The translations under genes were made by a program, and so were the position numbers. The notes under the pieces are model-generated. The model worked only from the letters and a program-made list of their open reading frames with translations. It did no database searches and was not told the origin of the DNA. Shown one piece after another: positions 31,016-40,870 of a stretch of DNA of 64,000 nt (positions within the stretch are counted from its first letter, which is position 1; each line of letters starts with the position of its first letter). The DNA lies in NCBI GenBank assembly GCA_918797485.1, contig CAKKNE010000002.1, positions 4,678,501 through 4,742,500 on the forward strand. Direction: 5' to 3'. Origin of the DNA: Pelagomonas calceolata. Taxonomy: Eukaryota > Sar > Pelagophyceae > Pelagomonadales > Pelagomonadaceae.

Positions 31016-32242
31016 TTAGATCCAGTCCCCCTGCCTCAATTTGCGCGGCAAATAGACCTTCGTGACGAACTGGAAGCCGAAGGCCGAGAGCGCCTGGATC
31101 TCGGCCTTTTGCTTCGTCTGGAGCATCCGCTCCAACTCCCGCACCCAGGCGGGATTCTTCAGGACGAACTCCTCCTTTAGTAATTGTTTGCCCATGTCGA
31201 TGTCCTTCTGGGTCATGGGCAGTCGGCATTGATCGGGGAGAGCATAGGCGTCGAGATCGGACGGCCTTAACCCGAGCCACTTGATATCTGGTGTAGTTAA
31301 CGAAGCGGAGTCGTAGGACATGGCCTTCGATCCCGACATGTACACGGATAAGATTTTCAGTCCATAGGGATCCGAGTCCACAAATGCCAAGACAGGTATC
31401 TTGAGCTCCTGTTTGAGTCGAGATAAAAACATCCTCGTAGCGACGTCAGGTTGACCTTTCCCCGTAATCAAGATGCAGGGGAACTGGTTATAAAATCGAT
31501 CCTCGGCTAAGCGATTGTAGGCCGCGTCCTTTTCTACCAGCAATACGAACTCCGCGTCTGATCGTATCTCGGTGATCTTGTCGATGTACGCGGGAATCGC
31601 CTTGCCCGTCACGCCCATGCGCGTGCAATCAATGAGGTCGCCGTCCTCGCGAAACTGCAAGCGACCCACGACCAACCCCTTGTCCGCGGCGACCACGTTC
31701 AGACAAGATCGGGGGCAGCCGATCATGCACGCGGCGTCGTCCAAAACCGCGTCACTTTCTTCCTGCTTCTTGAACAGTTTCACGTCCGTATAAAACAAGT
31801 CGCGCTTCGTCACATGAATCCCCTTCGTCGTGACTTCATGCACGAGTGACAAGACGCGGGTCATGATCGCGGTCTTCCGCACCTGGCTCACGTTCGCGAA
31901 GGACCTTTCTGAGGTGTTCTGCTTGAGCACAATACGATCGAGTTCGGGCACGTAGTGCTGGTTGCCCGCCGCTCGTGAGGGAACGTCGAATTTGAACGAG
32001 TTGCCCGCTAATATCGACTCGGCGCACTTCAGGAACAAGTCGTGGATCTCCTTGGCGACCTTGTCGCCCGTCATTTCTTTCACAACTCTATACGCCGACA
32101 AATCGACGGTCGACTCGTCGATCGGTTTCTGCTTGTCTAGTAACGCTTTGCAGCGCCGCACTTCTTTGAGGACGATCTCGGGGTCGAGGATCTCGTTTTC
32201 CAGGGGTCGTTGCTGGCGGGCTTTCTTCTTCTTGGGCGCCAT
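31016..32242 (-). CDS. TOP6A: DNA topoisomerase VI subunit A (plant-type SPO11-3/RHL2)
   Basis: A 408-residue protein from the ATG at 32242, opening with a Lys-rich nuclear-type N terminus ([12 protein letters not shown]). Topo VI A forms the DNA-cleaving subunit of the A2B2 type IIB topoisomerase, which in plants supports endoreduplication. The catalytic Tyr is in [14 protein letters not shown]. The Toprim region has [20 protein letters not shown] and the metal-binding [14 protein letters not shown]. Many blocks match Arabidopsis SPO11-3 almost word for word ([33 protein letters not shown]). This separates it from meiotic SPO11-1/2. Single exon. Its partner subunit B is not in the window. 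Confidence 0.95.
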   Translation of the reverse strand: MAPKKKKARQQRPLENEILDPEIVLKEVRRCKALLDKQKPIDESTVDLSAYRVVKEMTGDKVAKEIHDLFLKCAESILAGNSFKFDVPSRAAGNQHYVPELDRIVLKQNTSERSFANVSQVRKTAIMTRVLSLVHEVTTKGIHVTKRDLFYTDVKLFKKQEESDAVLDDAACMIGCPRSCLNVVAADKGLVVGRLQFREDGDLIDCTRMGVTGKAIPAYIDKITEIRSDAEFVLLVEKDAAYNRLAEDRFYNQFPCILITGKGQPDVATRMFLSRLKQELKIPVLAFVDSDPYGLKILSVYMSGSKAMSYDSASLTTPDIKWLGLRPSDLDAYALPDQCRLPMTQKDIDMGKQLLKEEFVLKNPAWVRELERMLQTKQKAEIQALSAFGFQFVTKVYLPRKLRQGDWI

Positions 32243-32596
32243 GGCTCCTTGCGCTGGCTCCCGCGCGCTGCGCTGTCGGATGCTCTTTTGGCTCTGCAGA
32301 GGCAGAGGTGCTCTGTTGGCCTCTGACGGCCGAACGCCTCGCTTATGCCGCAACGCGCGCTGGCGACAGGCTGGCGGGCGTCCACTACGCAATTGATTGG
32401 TGCCGCAGGGCACTCTATCCACTGTTTTTGCGCTGCGCGCGAGCACTGCTTGCTAGCGGTTCTAACACACTAGCAAGCAGCCCAGGGTCGAGCAATCTGC
32501 GTGGGCAGGGCCATACGTGGCTTAGTGCACGCACAATCGTAGCAGTTTACGACCATATATCCTGCGCACCCGCTGCAGCCGCTTGTGTGGATCAAA
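32243..32596. promoter_or_regulatory. Divergent promoter region of TOP6A and heme oxygenase
   Basis: A 354-bp region between divergent starts. It holds a CTAG motif copy flanked on both sides by GCTTG/CAAGC. Confidence 0.5.
32453..32473 (-). repeat. CTAG motif, near-palindromic copy
   Basis: On the minus strand CTAG, TGTGTTAGAACCG, CTAG; GCTTG lies on each outer side. It is 124 bp upstream of heme oxygenase and 211 bp upstream of TOP6A. Confidence 0.6.
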
Positions 32597-33489
32597 ATGC
32601 GTTTATTCATCACCGCTGGCCTGCTGAGTCAATGCACGGCTCTCTTAGCGCCACGCATAACGCGCAGTGTTGCACCGTTGCGAGCCGCAGCCACGGAGGA
32701 GGCGGCGAATCCTCGAACTTTCGGGCTAGCACTAGAGTTAGATGACGGCACGCGCAAGGTCCACTCGGTGGCCGAAAACACGCAGTCCGCATCAGTGTGA
32801 TTGTTTGCGACAGCTCCACGCCATCGACGCGAGCCCCGTTCACCGGTAATTCTTCACGCAGGTTCGTGGCCGGCTTCTTCAAGGGCCTCGGCCAGCGCGA
32901 GTCCTTCGCCCAGCTGACGACCTCGTTCTACTTTGTGTATGAGGCGATGGAGCGGGCCCTCGACACGCTCGACTGCCCGACTTTAAAGGCTCTAGATTTT
33001 CCCGAGCTGCGGCGCTTGCCCGGTCTCGAGCGCGACATGGCGTTCTACTACGGCGCCGACTGGCGGAGCAAGATCAAGCCGTCGCCGGCGACGCGCAAGT
33101 ACGTAGCGCAGATCGAGAAAGTCGCTTCCGGCGACGAGCCTGAGCTGCTCGTCGGCCACCTCTACTCGCGGTACCTCGGCGATTTGTTCGGCGGGCAGAT
33201 GATGAGTGGCATGGCGGTCAAAACGTTGGGCGAAGCCGTGGGCGACGGCAGCGGCGGCCTGGCCTTCTACGAGTTCGACGCGATCCCCGATTCGAAGGCG
33301 TTCATCACGGACTGGTACACGGCGCTCAACGCGCTCGACCTCGCCGAGGCGACGCGCGCGGACATCGTCGAGGAGGCGAACGTCGTCTTCCGGCTCAACA
33401 TCGAGGTCTTCAACGAGCTCGAGGGCAGCGCCATCGGGAGCGCGCTCCGGCTGGCGCTGTCGACGCTGAAGGAGAAGCTGTTCGGGTAA
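32597..33489 (+). CDS. HO: Heme oxygenase, probably plastid-targeted
   Basis: Exons 32597-32796 and 32862-33489 give 828 nt (275 residues). Heme oxygenase opens heme to biliverdin, releasing iron and CO; in algae this feeds bilin synthesis. The N terminus (MRLFITAGLLSQCTALLAPR) reads as a signal plus transit peptide. The proximal heme-ligand His lies in RKVHSVAENT. The family block GHLYSRYLGDLFGGQMM is complete, and SFYFVYEAMERAL fits the helix after the heme pocket. Splicing at 32796/32862 gives ASVFVAGFFKGL with frame preserved. The divergent neighbour is TOP6A. Confidence 0.92.
32797..32861 (+). other. Heme oxygenase intron (65 bp) with introner-core word
   Basis: Donor GT|GTGATT, acceptor TTCACGCAG. 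The interior CTCCACGCCATCGACGCGAG matches the introner hairpin core, but TIRs are lost. It is probably a decayed introner. Confidence 0.85.
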
Positions 33490-33499
33490 TACTGTGTAT

Positions 33500-33645
33500 G
33501 TAGAGGTACGGCGGGTAGTTGGTGGCGGCAGCCGCGACGAGCCTAAGAACGTGCGGGTTTCAGAGCGAGAGCAGTATTCGCAGGGAGACCAGTCACAAGC
33601 GCCTCCCCGACAGATCTTTTTTCGGGGGCGCCGCCCCGCGCGCGT
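33500..33645 (+). repeat. About 150-bp dispersed repeat, copy 1
   Basis: It runs from GAGGTACGGCGGGTAGTTGG through GAGCGAGAGCAGTATTCGCA to GGCGCCGCCCCGCGCGCG. It matches 35673-35822 closely throughout, with small indels. No coding potential is recognised. Confidence 0.85.
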
Positions 33646-33750
33646 TTCTCTAGTAGCTTTTGGCCGGCGCTGTTGATTGTGGCGCTGCGATTGGTCGGGA
33701 GGGCACGGTTCCGGGGGCGAGGAGTCGTGCGCCGGGCCTTCGTTTGCTTG

Positions 33751-33772
33751 CTAGTGTCTTACAGGCCGCTAG
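33751..33772 (+). repeat. CTAG motif, consensus copy
   Basis: CTAG, TGTCTTACAGGCCG, CTAG, preceded by TGCTTG. It lies upstream of the metallophosphoesterase gene. Confidence 0.85.
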
Positions 33773-33932
33773 CTAAAGCGCTCTCGCAACCAAAAACGAG
33801 CTGTACTTGGCTTCGTGGGCAGCATCGGTGGTGATTTCTCGGTTTAAGCCCGCTGATTGATTGACGCAGCTGCCGTACAATTTGCCTGCGCTGTGCAGTA
33901 CTGCACTGAGGCAAAACAACACCGCGCTGCCA

Positions 33933-34034
33933 ATGGACAAGGAAACAGCGGAGGCGCTGACGAGAACGAAGGCGCTCTACGACGCCGCCGCGGTGCTAGA
34001 GACGTCGCACCCTCGCGCAGCGAAGCGGTGGTGA
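33933..34034 (+). pseudogene. Truncated copy of the SHOCT protein N terminus
   Basis: The 33-residue ORF starts MDKETAEALTRTKALYDAA. The first 18 residues differ from the SHOCT gene at 36027 by one substitution (MDEETAEALTRTKALYDAG). The similarity stops at that point and the frame ends soon after. It is a partial duplicate lacking the second half of the SHOCT motif. The nearby 150-bp repeat was duplicated in the same order. Confidence 0.75.
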
Positions 34035-34095
34035 CGCAAACGCAACACCGACACCACAAAAACCAAACAGGCAACATTGGTGGCGGACGCTCTGC

Positions 34096-35589
34096 ATGGC
34101 CTCCTTGGCGGCGGCCCTGGCGCCGCCGCCGCCGGTGCGTATTGGTTATGTGACGGACATCGAGGGGAACCTCGACTATTTCCGCCGCTACGTGCGCGCG
34201 TCGGGCGTGCTGCGCTTCGACGACGACGCGGAGACGGAGCTGCGCTTCGCGGACGACGGCTGCAGATTCGTCTTCGGCGGCGACGCGGTCGACAAGGGCG
34301 ACGGCGACGTGCGCCTCTGCCGCATGCTCGCGGACCTGAGCGACCGCTACGGCCGGGACCGCGTCGCCCTGCTCGTCGGCAACCGCGACCTGAACAAGCT
34401 CCGCTTCACGGCGGAGCTGTCGCCGGAGGCGCTCGCGACGCCGCCGGAGGCCGTGCCCGGGCCGCACTGGGACGACGCAGCGCCCCGGCTCGCGGACTAC
34501 CTCAAGTCGAAGAGCCTCGACGACTCGCGGGCGAACCGGCTCCGGTGGATGCTCGAGCACACGCTCGGCTGCCCCGGGACCTTCGAGTTCCGGAGGGCGG
34601 AGCTGAAGCAACTACGAAACGGGGCCGACGTGACGGACGACGACGTCGTCGACTCGTGCGTCGGCGAAGTGCTCCCCGGCGGCGCGCTCCGCGCCTACCT
34701 CGAGCGCGCGTCCGTCGCGGCGCGGTTCGGCTCGACGCTCTTCGTCCACGGCGCCGTCGACGCGCAGACCGCCGGCTTCGTGCCCGATAAAAACACGCGC
34801 TTCCGCGTCGGGAGGCACGGCGACGCGGGCTTCCCGCCGACGAAAAGCTTCATGGGCGAGCGCGACGTCGACGCCTGGGTCCGCGACCTCAACGCGCTCC
34901 TCGCCTGGGGCCTCGAGGACCACCTGGCGCGGCCGACGTTCGCCGCCGACGGCTCGCGCGGCGGCGACTGCCTCCTCGCGCTGCAGAACCGCTGCGCCGT
35001 CTGGGGCCGATCCGTCGTGTCCAACTGCTACGCCGACGGCGGCAACGTCGACTCAAGATCCGCGATGACGCGGCGCGCGCGGATCTGGGCCGCGGTCCGC
35101 GAGGGCGCGTCGACGGGCGCCTACGACGCGCGCGCGTTCGAGGCGTCGACCAAATACACGTCGGACGCTAGGGACCCGGCGGTCCACGCCTGGCTCCGGC
35201 GCTCCGGCGTGAAACGCGTCGTCGTCGGCCACCGGCCCGTCGGCGACTCGCCCGCGCTGCTGCGGGCGGCGGCCGGCGGCGTCGAGGTCGTCATGGCCGA
35301 CACGTCCTTCGCGGACGTCGCCGCGCCGGACAAGCGCGGCGCGAGCCTGGTCGTCGCGACCTTCGAGGGCGACGACCTCGAGCGCACGGCGACGCGCATC
35401 GTCGGGTCGCGCGCGGACGGGGCGAGCTACGAGGTCCGGGTCCCCGCGCCCGGCGACGACGCGGACGCGGACGACGTCCTCGGCACGGTCGACGCCGACG
35501 GCTGGTGGTGCAAGGCCCGCTGTGAAGACGGGTTCCTCTTCTCGCGCGGCGACGGGCGCAAGGTCGAGTACGACCTACGACCTCCTTAA
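34096..35589 (+). CDS. Calcineurin-like metallophosphoesterase
   Basis: A 497-residue single-exon protein. The metal-binding motifs of the calcineurin-like phosphoesterase fold appear in order: GYVTDIEGNLDYF (Asp in place of the usual DxH, with Glu), FVFGGDAVDKGDGD, LLVGNRDLNKLRF, FVHGAVDAQTAGF and VVVGHRPVGDSPA. Such enzymes hydrolyse phosphate mono- or diesters with two metals; the substrate is unknown. No signal peptide is present. The GC-biased Asp/Ala/Arg usage resembles its neighbours. The start ATG at 34096 lies 15 codons before the first motif. An upstream frame through the SHOCT fragment is unrelated. Confidence 0.85.
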   Translation: MASLAAALAPPPPVRIGYVTDIEGNLDYFRRYVRASGVLRFDDDAETELRFADDGCRFVFGGDAVDKGDGDVRLCRMLADLSDRYGRDRVALLVGNRDLNKLRFTAELSPEALATPPEAVPGPHWDDAAPRLADYLKSKSLDDSRANRLRWMLEHTLGCPGTFEFRRAELKQLRNGADVTDDDVVDSCVGEVLPGGALRAYLERASVAARFGSTLFVHGAVDAQTAGFVPDKNTRFRVGRHGDAGFPPTKSFMGERDVDAWVRDLNALLAWGLEDHLARPTFAADGSRGGDCLLALQNRCAVWGRSVVSNCYADGGNVDSRSAMTRRARIWAAVREGASTGAYDARAFEASTKYTSDARDPAVHAWLRRSGVKRVVVGHRPVGDSPALLRAAAGGVEVVMADTSFADVAAPDKRGASLVVATFEGDDLERTATRIVGSRADGASYEVRVPAPGDDADADDVLGTVDADGWWCKARCEDGFLFSRGDGRKVEYDLRPP

Positions 35590-35617
35590 AGTCTAAGAAG
35601 CTCCAGTGTGTGGGAAA

Positions 35618-35822
35618 TGACTACGTCGGCGCCGGGCCGGGCCAAGTCCAAGACCCGCCTAGGACTCTTTTGTAGAGGTACGGCGGGTAGTTGGTGGCGG
35701 CGGCCGCGACTGAGCCTAACGAACGTGTGGGTTTCAGAGCGAGAGCAGTATTCGCAGGCAGACCACTCGCAAGCACCTCCCCGACAGATCTTTTTTGGGG
35801 GGCGCCGCCCCGCGCGCGGACT
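35618..35822 (+). repeat. Dispersed repeat, copy 2 with extra 5' module
   Basis: Bases 35673-35822 match 33500-33645. The preceding module (CCGGGCCAAGTCC, AGACCCGCCTAGGACTCTTT) recurs at 37645-37720 in a different order relative to GGTACGGCGGGT. Confidence 0.8.
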
Positions 35823-36026
35823 CCCAATCAGCGCAGATCAACAAGAGCTTATTAGAATTGCCGCCTGCGTTGGGAGACGTAGAGGCAGCGCGCGGTCTGT
35901 GGCGCTATCTATACGCGTGATCGGTCTGCGCTGCTCCCGGGGCAGCACAACCCCAGCAAAAAGTTTGTGCTCTCAGAGGGGAAGTGGGTTGAGACTGGAT
36001 CCTCGTAGCTCTACGAAGCAGCCTCA

Positions 36027-36998
36027 ATGGACGAGGAAACAGCGGAGGCGCTGACGAGAACGAAGGCACTCTACGACGCCGGCGTCTTGACGGAAGAAGA
36101 ATACAACGCCAAGAAAGAAGAGTTGCTCCACGCGCCAGCCGTCGTCGTCGCGCAACCGCCGGCCAACGAACACGGAGGCGTCGTCCAGGGCCACGTCGTC
36201 GTCGCGCAACCGCCGGCCAACGAACACGGAGGCGTCGTCCAGGGCCACGTCGTCGCCGTGCAACCGCAGAAAGTCCACCCGGAGCCTCGTCCAGGCTCAG
36301 AACCAGCGGCGCGCCGGCGTCGCCGCCGTCGCGGACGCCCCGCAGGAACCGAGGACATCCTCGCCAACTACCGTTCGGACGAGGAGGCGTCGCGCGCGGC
36401 CACGCGGATACAAGCGGAAGCGCGGCGATCCGCGGCTTGGAAGGACTTCCCGCTGCCGCCCGGCGCGATTTCCGCCACGAGTTTGCAAGGATGGTGGTGC
36501 GTGCGCCGGCGCTGAAGACGTCGCGATGATGCCGACGCGATCGTCTCCCCCCGCAGGTTCGGCCCTGGCCCAATCGGTATTTGCTGCTGGGGGGTTGCCC
36601 CCGGTATCCTCCTTTTGCCGTTAGGCTGTCCTTGTTGGTGTTTCAAGTTCGAGGCACGAGGGCACAATCGACTCATGATGACCAACCTGTGCGGTTGCGA
36701 TCGCCACGACGGATACAGTCGCGAGCGCGACTCCAAGAATTTCAAACGGAACGTGTTCCAGCACAAGGGGGAAGGCAATCCATGGATGATAATCCACAAC
36801 TCGATCTGTGCTACGCATATCTGTGGCTATCACAGCGTTGGCCGTGACGTTAGCGGCAATCCGAATGGCGGCGTATTTTGCTGGGGTTGTATAACACCAC
36901 TCATGTGCCGCATCCCCGGGACGGTGCGCACGGCGTGGACAGACAGATACGGCTCAGCCGACGTCGCCACGACGCGGAACGGCGTTACAGGCTACTAA
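36027..36998 (+). CDS. SHOCT-domain protein with Cys-rich PLAC8-like C terminus
   Basis: Exons 36027-36496 and 36557-36998 give 912 nt (303 residues). Residues 8-38 are a SHOCT motif (LTRTKALYDAGVLTEEEYNA), a short helix pair usually involved in assembly. Two and a half copies of an 18-residue unit (PANEHGGVVQGH core) follow. A basic, IQ-like helix (AATRIQAEARRSAAWKDF) precedes the splice. Exon 2 is Cys-rich and hydrophobic (GICCWGVAPGILLLPLGCPC, then FCWGCITPLMCRIPG), similar in style to PLAC8 membrane proteins. The join restores GWWFGPGPIGICC. The next gene is another Cys-rich protein on the same strand, 42 bp later. Confidence 0.75.
36141..36269 (+). repeat. 54-bp in-frame tandem repeat in the SHOCT gene
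   Basis: Units 36141-36194 and 36195-36248 are identical; a third is partial. Identity at the DNA level suggests a recent duplication. Confidence 0.95.
36497..36556 (+). other. Intron of the SHOCT gene (60 bp)
   Basis: Donor TG|GTGCGTGC, acceptor CCCCGCAG|G. It keeps the frame and joins two Cys/Trp-containing segments. Confidence 0.8.
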
Positions 36999-37040
36999 GC
37001 CGACGCGGGCAAGGCATCGCACGCGCCGGCGGCGGCCCAG

Positions 37041-37547
37041 ATGGATCGGGGCTTCCCCATCGCCGGGCACAAGGGGCCGCTGCGCCTGACGCTCGCGTCG
37101 CACCCCGGCCAAGCGCTCACGTTGGAAGGCGATTTCTGTTGTCCGTTTCCGCCGCCGGTCTGCTGCTGCTTCGCCTGCTGGTCCGGCGTCAGGCTAGGAG
37201 ACGAGCATCGCGCGATGCAAGTCTTCTACAAGCCGTACAACGGCCAGCTAGAACGCACCGAGGCCTGCAAAGAAATGCGCATACACAACAAGTGGGCAAA
37301 GTGGGAGCCCAACAATGAAGTGATTTCCTTCGCCTGCGGCTGCTTCGACTGCGTCACTCGCGAATCCTGGACCCTCTACTCGGACGGGACGATTCACTCG
37401 AAATATCATCCGGAGCTGGTGCTCGGCGCCCGCGACAAAGACGGCAAGCTCATCCTCGTGCGGCAGGAAGACCGGCGGAGACAACTGGTCTTCAAGGAAG
37501 TGCTCGCGATGGAAAAAATACCGGGACGAATAAACGTGCGAGGATGA
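37041..37547 (+). CDS. Cys-rich small protein, unknown
   Basis: A 168-residue protein from the ATG at 37041. It has Cys clusters (DFCCPFPPPVCCCFACWSGV, later ACGCFDCVTRESW) set in a mostly polar beta-rich protein. The C terminus includes ELVLGARDKDGKLILVRQED. No signal peptide is seen. Its position directly after the SHOCT/Cys-rich gene, with similar Cys and Pro patterns, hints at a related or partner function. I do not recognise the family. Confidence 0.6.
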   Translation: MDRGFPIAGHKGPLRLTLASHPGQALTLEGDFCCPFPPPVCCCFACWSGVRLGDEHRAMQVFYKPYNGQLERTEACKEMRIHNKWAKWEPNNEVISFACGCFDCVTRESWTLYSDGTIHSKYHPELVLGARDKDGKLILVRQEDRRRQLVFKEVLAMEKIPGRINVRG

Positions 37548-37644
37548 TTACTAGAATTGTCGATTCCCCCCCACTGATATTGTACGTCCGTCGCGTACGT
37601 GCGCTCCCGATAATCATTCTTGACTTCTTCGTCGACACTGCACA

Positions 37645-37720
37645 TGTAGCGGTACGGCGGGTTGGTGCGTGCCGAGCCGGGCCAAGTCCTAGACCCGCCT
37701 AGGACTCTTTTCGCTCGACG
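37645..37720 (+). repeat. Dispersed repeat module, copy 3
   Basis: GCGGTACGGCGGGT, then GAGCCGGGCCAAGTCCTAGA and CCCGCCTAGGACTCTTTT. It has the same words as 35630-35690 in rearranged order. The rest of 37548-37984 shows nothing else. Confidence 0.75.
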
Positions 37721-37984
37721 CATCGGCCCAGAGCAGTGGGCTAGACCTAAAAACGAGGTCCGCGCACAAGCTCGTAGGCGTAGGCTAGTATGAAAAATTC
37801 TAGTATCACGCCCGGTGCCAATCGAGGCTGTGCGCTGCGCCGGCTGTGCCGCGAAGAGCTGCCACCAGAGGGCTGCACGTCGCCAGTCGCACGAGCGGGC
37901 TGCCCGGCGCACGCCTCCGCCGCGAGGCAGCCGCTGGCCAACGAACCCTTCAGCTAGGGAGCCAACACGCGGTCGTAGGCCAGC

Positions 37985-40870
37985 ATGCCCAAAGCAAGCG
38001 AGACGGGCGAGCTCCACCGCCACGCCTCGCAGCGGTCCTACGCTTTTCATAACAACTTGCATGCGAATGCGCAGTCGAAGAGCGGACCGGTGCTGGCCAT
38101 CCTCGGCGCGGAGCCGCGGACGGCGCGGGCCCCGAAGCAGCACAAAGGGGAAGGCGTCGTCGCCCAGCTCGACCCGAAGCGGCCGCCGCAGCACTACTTC
38201 GCCGTCGTGACCCAGAGGTATCTCACGCTGACGCCCCTAGCGCCCTCCAAAACCATCGGAAGCACGGGCTACGCTCGAACAAGAGACACGGTCGTCGTCA
38301 AAGCCAAGAAAGCGCCCGAGAAGAAGCGCGTCCCCTTGGAGCCGTCGGCGTCGTGGCGGCCTGGGAGGAGGGGGACCATCGCGACGCCGGGGACCGCCGC
38401 CGTGATCGATGAAAGGCTGGAGAATGCTCTGGAAAAAAACGACGACGAGGAAAAAGAGGAGGAGGCGGAGGAGCTCGAGGGCTGGGATTCAAATATGGTC
38501 AATAGGATTGACTTGGACGAAGTGCGGTCCATCGAGGCGGTCCCGTTTTCGCTGCGGATGGCGACGATCGCCGAAGCAGCTGCAGAAGACGAGAAGAAGA
38601 CGAAGAAGACGGACAAGAACTCCTTAGATAGTTTTGAATTTGCAGACGCCGAGCTGGAGGCCCACGCCGTGCACGTGTTGATCGACGTGGAAGGTAGGAG
38701 ACCGTTCGTCGTCCTCACGTATCAAGAACAGTCGGACTTCAGCAACGAGTTGATAGGCGCGCACCGGACCGCTCTCCGACGGAACGCCCTTGGTCTACGG
38801 CCGTCGAAAGTCGCAGATCCTCGGGCATTTGCCGCTGCTTACAATCTAAGGACGACGCGGCGCGACGCGACGGAGGCCGACCTGGACCACGCCTTTTCCG
38901 TGATCGACGAACTGGAGAATGCGATCTGCGACGATAGCGACGACGACCACGTTTATGACGATGAGGCCGAAAGGGAGCACGACCTCCTCCAGAAAAGGAA
39001 GCAGGATCAACGTTACAAAGAGTACGGGGAGAGGATGGCCAAGAATCCAAGCATGCCCCTGCCATTGATAGTAGCAAGGCCGCCGAACGGCAGGCTCGAG
39101 AAGGTACGGAGGCTGGAAGACGACGGCTGTTACCGAGACGCCAGGTTGCTGCGCGATGTGGAGGACGACCTCGCCACGGACGTGGCCCTCAAACGGGCCT
39201 TCTTCACGTCTGGGAGGTTAGCCGCGCGCATTTTGGCCTGGGTCGAGCGGCTGTCGTCGGATATTGCCGCTTGCGCGGACCTCGAGGGGGCCTACTGCGC
39301 CGCCTACGACCTGGATGACGACGACGACCAGGCTAAAAGAGTGATACGGAAGGCCCAGACCGGTTTGGTGGTGCGAGCCGTGCAAGGTCTGAAGATTCTC
39401 CGGGCGGCCCTGCACGACGCGCGGGGCGTCAAGGAGCGCTTCGGCATCATGCGTTTCCGGTTCTGGTCGCCGTCGCGAATCGTCCAAGCTTTGGCGAGGG
39501 ACCACTTCAACCACACGGATCGCGTCCAGGAGAAAGAAGATTTAAGACGCGCGAGGGAAGCGCGAGCGACTCGTAGGAAGCAGATCGCCGCCGCGGGCTC
39601 CGAGAAAGCGGCCAAGGACCATAGAAAAACTGCGCGCGAGGCCCTGCAACGAGCGCGAGAAACATTCATCCAGAAGCACCTGACGCACCACACGAGTACG
39701 CCAAGTACGCCCGGCGCGCCGGCGACGCCGCACGCCGCCGTCGCCGCCTTCTCCGCGGCGCTGTCGAAGCCCGCGCCTTCCCGAAAAGTTGTTTCGTACC
39801 GCTCGATCACGGAAGAAATGACTCCCGGCGAAACTTTTGCCGATGCGGCGTATCGACTATCGCGGGGCTGCGAAACCACCCAGAAGCGCCAGGCCATCCT
39901 GACGGCCGTCAAGGCGGCCTCGTCGACCAAGAAGCTTTCAGGTGGCATCGCGTCCGCAGCAACCAGGTTGCTGGCGTCGCCTGTTAAATCGATAGACGAC
40001 GACGACTCGAGCGTGTCGACGACGTCCACGGCGTCGTCGGCATTGTTTAGGGCCGCCCAGTCGATGCAGCAAGATTCGCCGTCGGTCGCCTCTTCCAAGA
40101 GTAGAGCGGAGTCGTTCGGGGACCTCGTACCTCAATCGTCAGACTCGTCCGTCTCGGTCCTGCAGCGGCCGGCGGCGGTCTTCGTGCACGACGACGGCGC
40201 GGCCACGGCCTTCGGGGACGTGCCGACGTTGCGAGGCGACGCGTTTCTCGCGACGGACGACGCGCTGCACTTCACGCGGTTGCTAGATGCCCAGGTGGAT
40301 GTGCTCGTGGCTCTCGACGACGTCTGCGACGCGCGCAAGCGGGAGGGCGACGCCCAGGTCTGGATCGCCGGGTTAAACGACGACGCGGACTCGATGCCCC
40401 GCCCCATGGAGGGCCGCTGGGTGGCCATGGCGCTGGCGCCCGGGAACGACACGGTCCACGGCTCCCGTTTACTTTTGAGTGCATTATTCGAGCGGTGCGT
40501 CGCGCTGGGTCTGCGGCTGGCCAAGGCGCCGGATCTGACTATTACTAGGAAAAACTTCTTTCCCGACCAGTCCCAGGCGATCGCCCTGTACGGCGCGGGC
40601 GACCAGTCGGCGCTCGCGTTATTGAACCACTCTACATTATTATTGGCGTTATTGAGAGCGGGACACATGGCCCGGGCGTGTGCCCACGAGTTTTGTCGAG
40701 ACGAGGTCGACGACTTCCTGGCCAAGGACGAGTTTTACGAGCCGCTGGACGCGAACCGCATCACGAGGCTAGCCGCGGCGAACCTGCGGGAGGCCGTGCG
40801 ACTCGCGCGCGCGGCGGGCGACTCGGCGCAGGCCGCGCGCGACCGGCAGCTGTCCGGTGGGCGGGTATAA
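37985..40870 (+). CDS. Large acidic/coiled protein, unknown
   Basis: A 961-residue single-exon protein. The first 110 residues look folded (HYFAVVTQRYLTLTPLAPSK) and could be a PH-like module. A Lys/Glu-rich disordered segment follows (about 140-215), then a second possible folded strand region (HVLIDVEGRRPFVVLTYQEQ). Charged helices with coiled-coil character follow (LLQKRKQDQRYKEYGERMAK; RAREARATRRKQIAAAGSEK), then Ser-rich linkers. The last 200 residues are an alpha-helical globular part (GSRLLLSALFERCVALGLRL, LLNHSTLLLALLRAGHMARA). The overall build suggests a cytosolic scaffold, but no family is recognised. The start ATG at 37985 is the first of the frame. A convergent calpain gene follows. 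Confidence 0.65.
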   Translation: MPKASETGELHRHASQRSYAFHNNLHANAQSKSGPVLAILGAEPRTARAPKQHKGEGVVAQLDPKRPPQHYFAVVTQRYLTLTPLAPSKTIGSTGYARTRDTVVVKAKKAPEKKRVPLEPSASWRPGRRGTIATPGTAAVIDERLENALEKNDDEEKEEEAEELEGWDSNMVNRIDLDEVRSIEAVPFSLRMATIAEAAAEDEKKTKKTDKNSLDSFEFADAELEAHAVHVLIDVEGRRPFVVLTYQEQSDFSNELIGAHRTALRRNALGLRPSKVADPRAFAAAYNLRTTRRDATEADLDHAFSVIDELENAICDDSDDDHVYDDEAEREHDLLQKRKQDQRYKEYGERMAKNPSMPLPLIVARPPNGRLEKVRRLEDDGCYRDARLLRDVEDDLATDVALKRAFFTSGRLAARILAWVERLSSDIAACADLEGAYCAAYDLDDDDDQAKRVIRKAQTGLVVRAVQGLKILRAALHDARGVKERFGIMRFRFWSPSRIVQALARDHFNHTDRVQEKEDLRRAREARATRRKQIAAAGSEKAAKDHRKTAREALQRARETFIQKHLTHHTSTPSTPGAPATPHAAVAAFSAALSKPAPSRKVVSYRSITEEMTPGETFADAAYRLSRGCETTQKRQAILTAVKAASSTKKLSGGIASAATRLLASPVKSIDDDDSSVSTTSTASSALFRAAQSMQQDSPSVASSKSRAESFGDLVPQSSDSSVSVLQRPAAVFVHDDGAATAFGDVPTLRGDAFLATDDALHFTRLLDAQVDVLVALDDVCDARKREGDAQVWIAGLNDDADSMPRPMEGRWVAMALAPGNDTVHGSRLLLSALFERCVALGLRLAKAPDLTITRKNFFPDQSQAIALYGAGDQSALALLNHSTLLLALLRAGHMARACAHEFCRDEVDDFLAKDEFYEPLDANRITRLAAANLREAVRLARAAGDSAQAARDRQLSGGRV

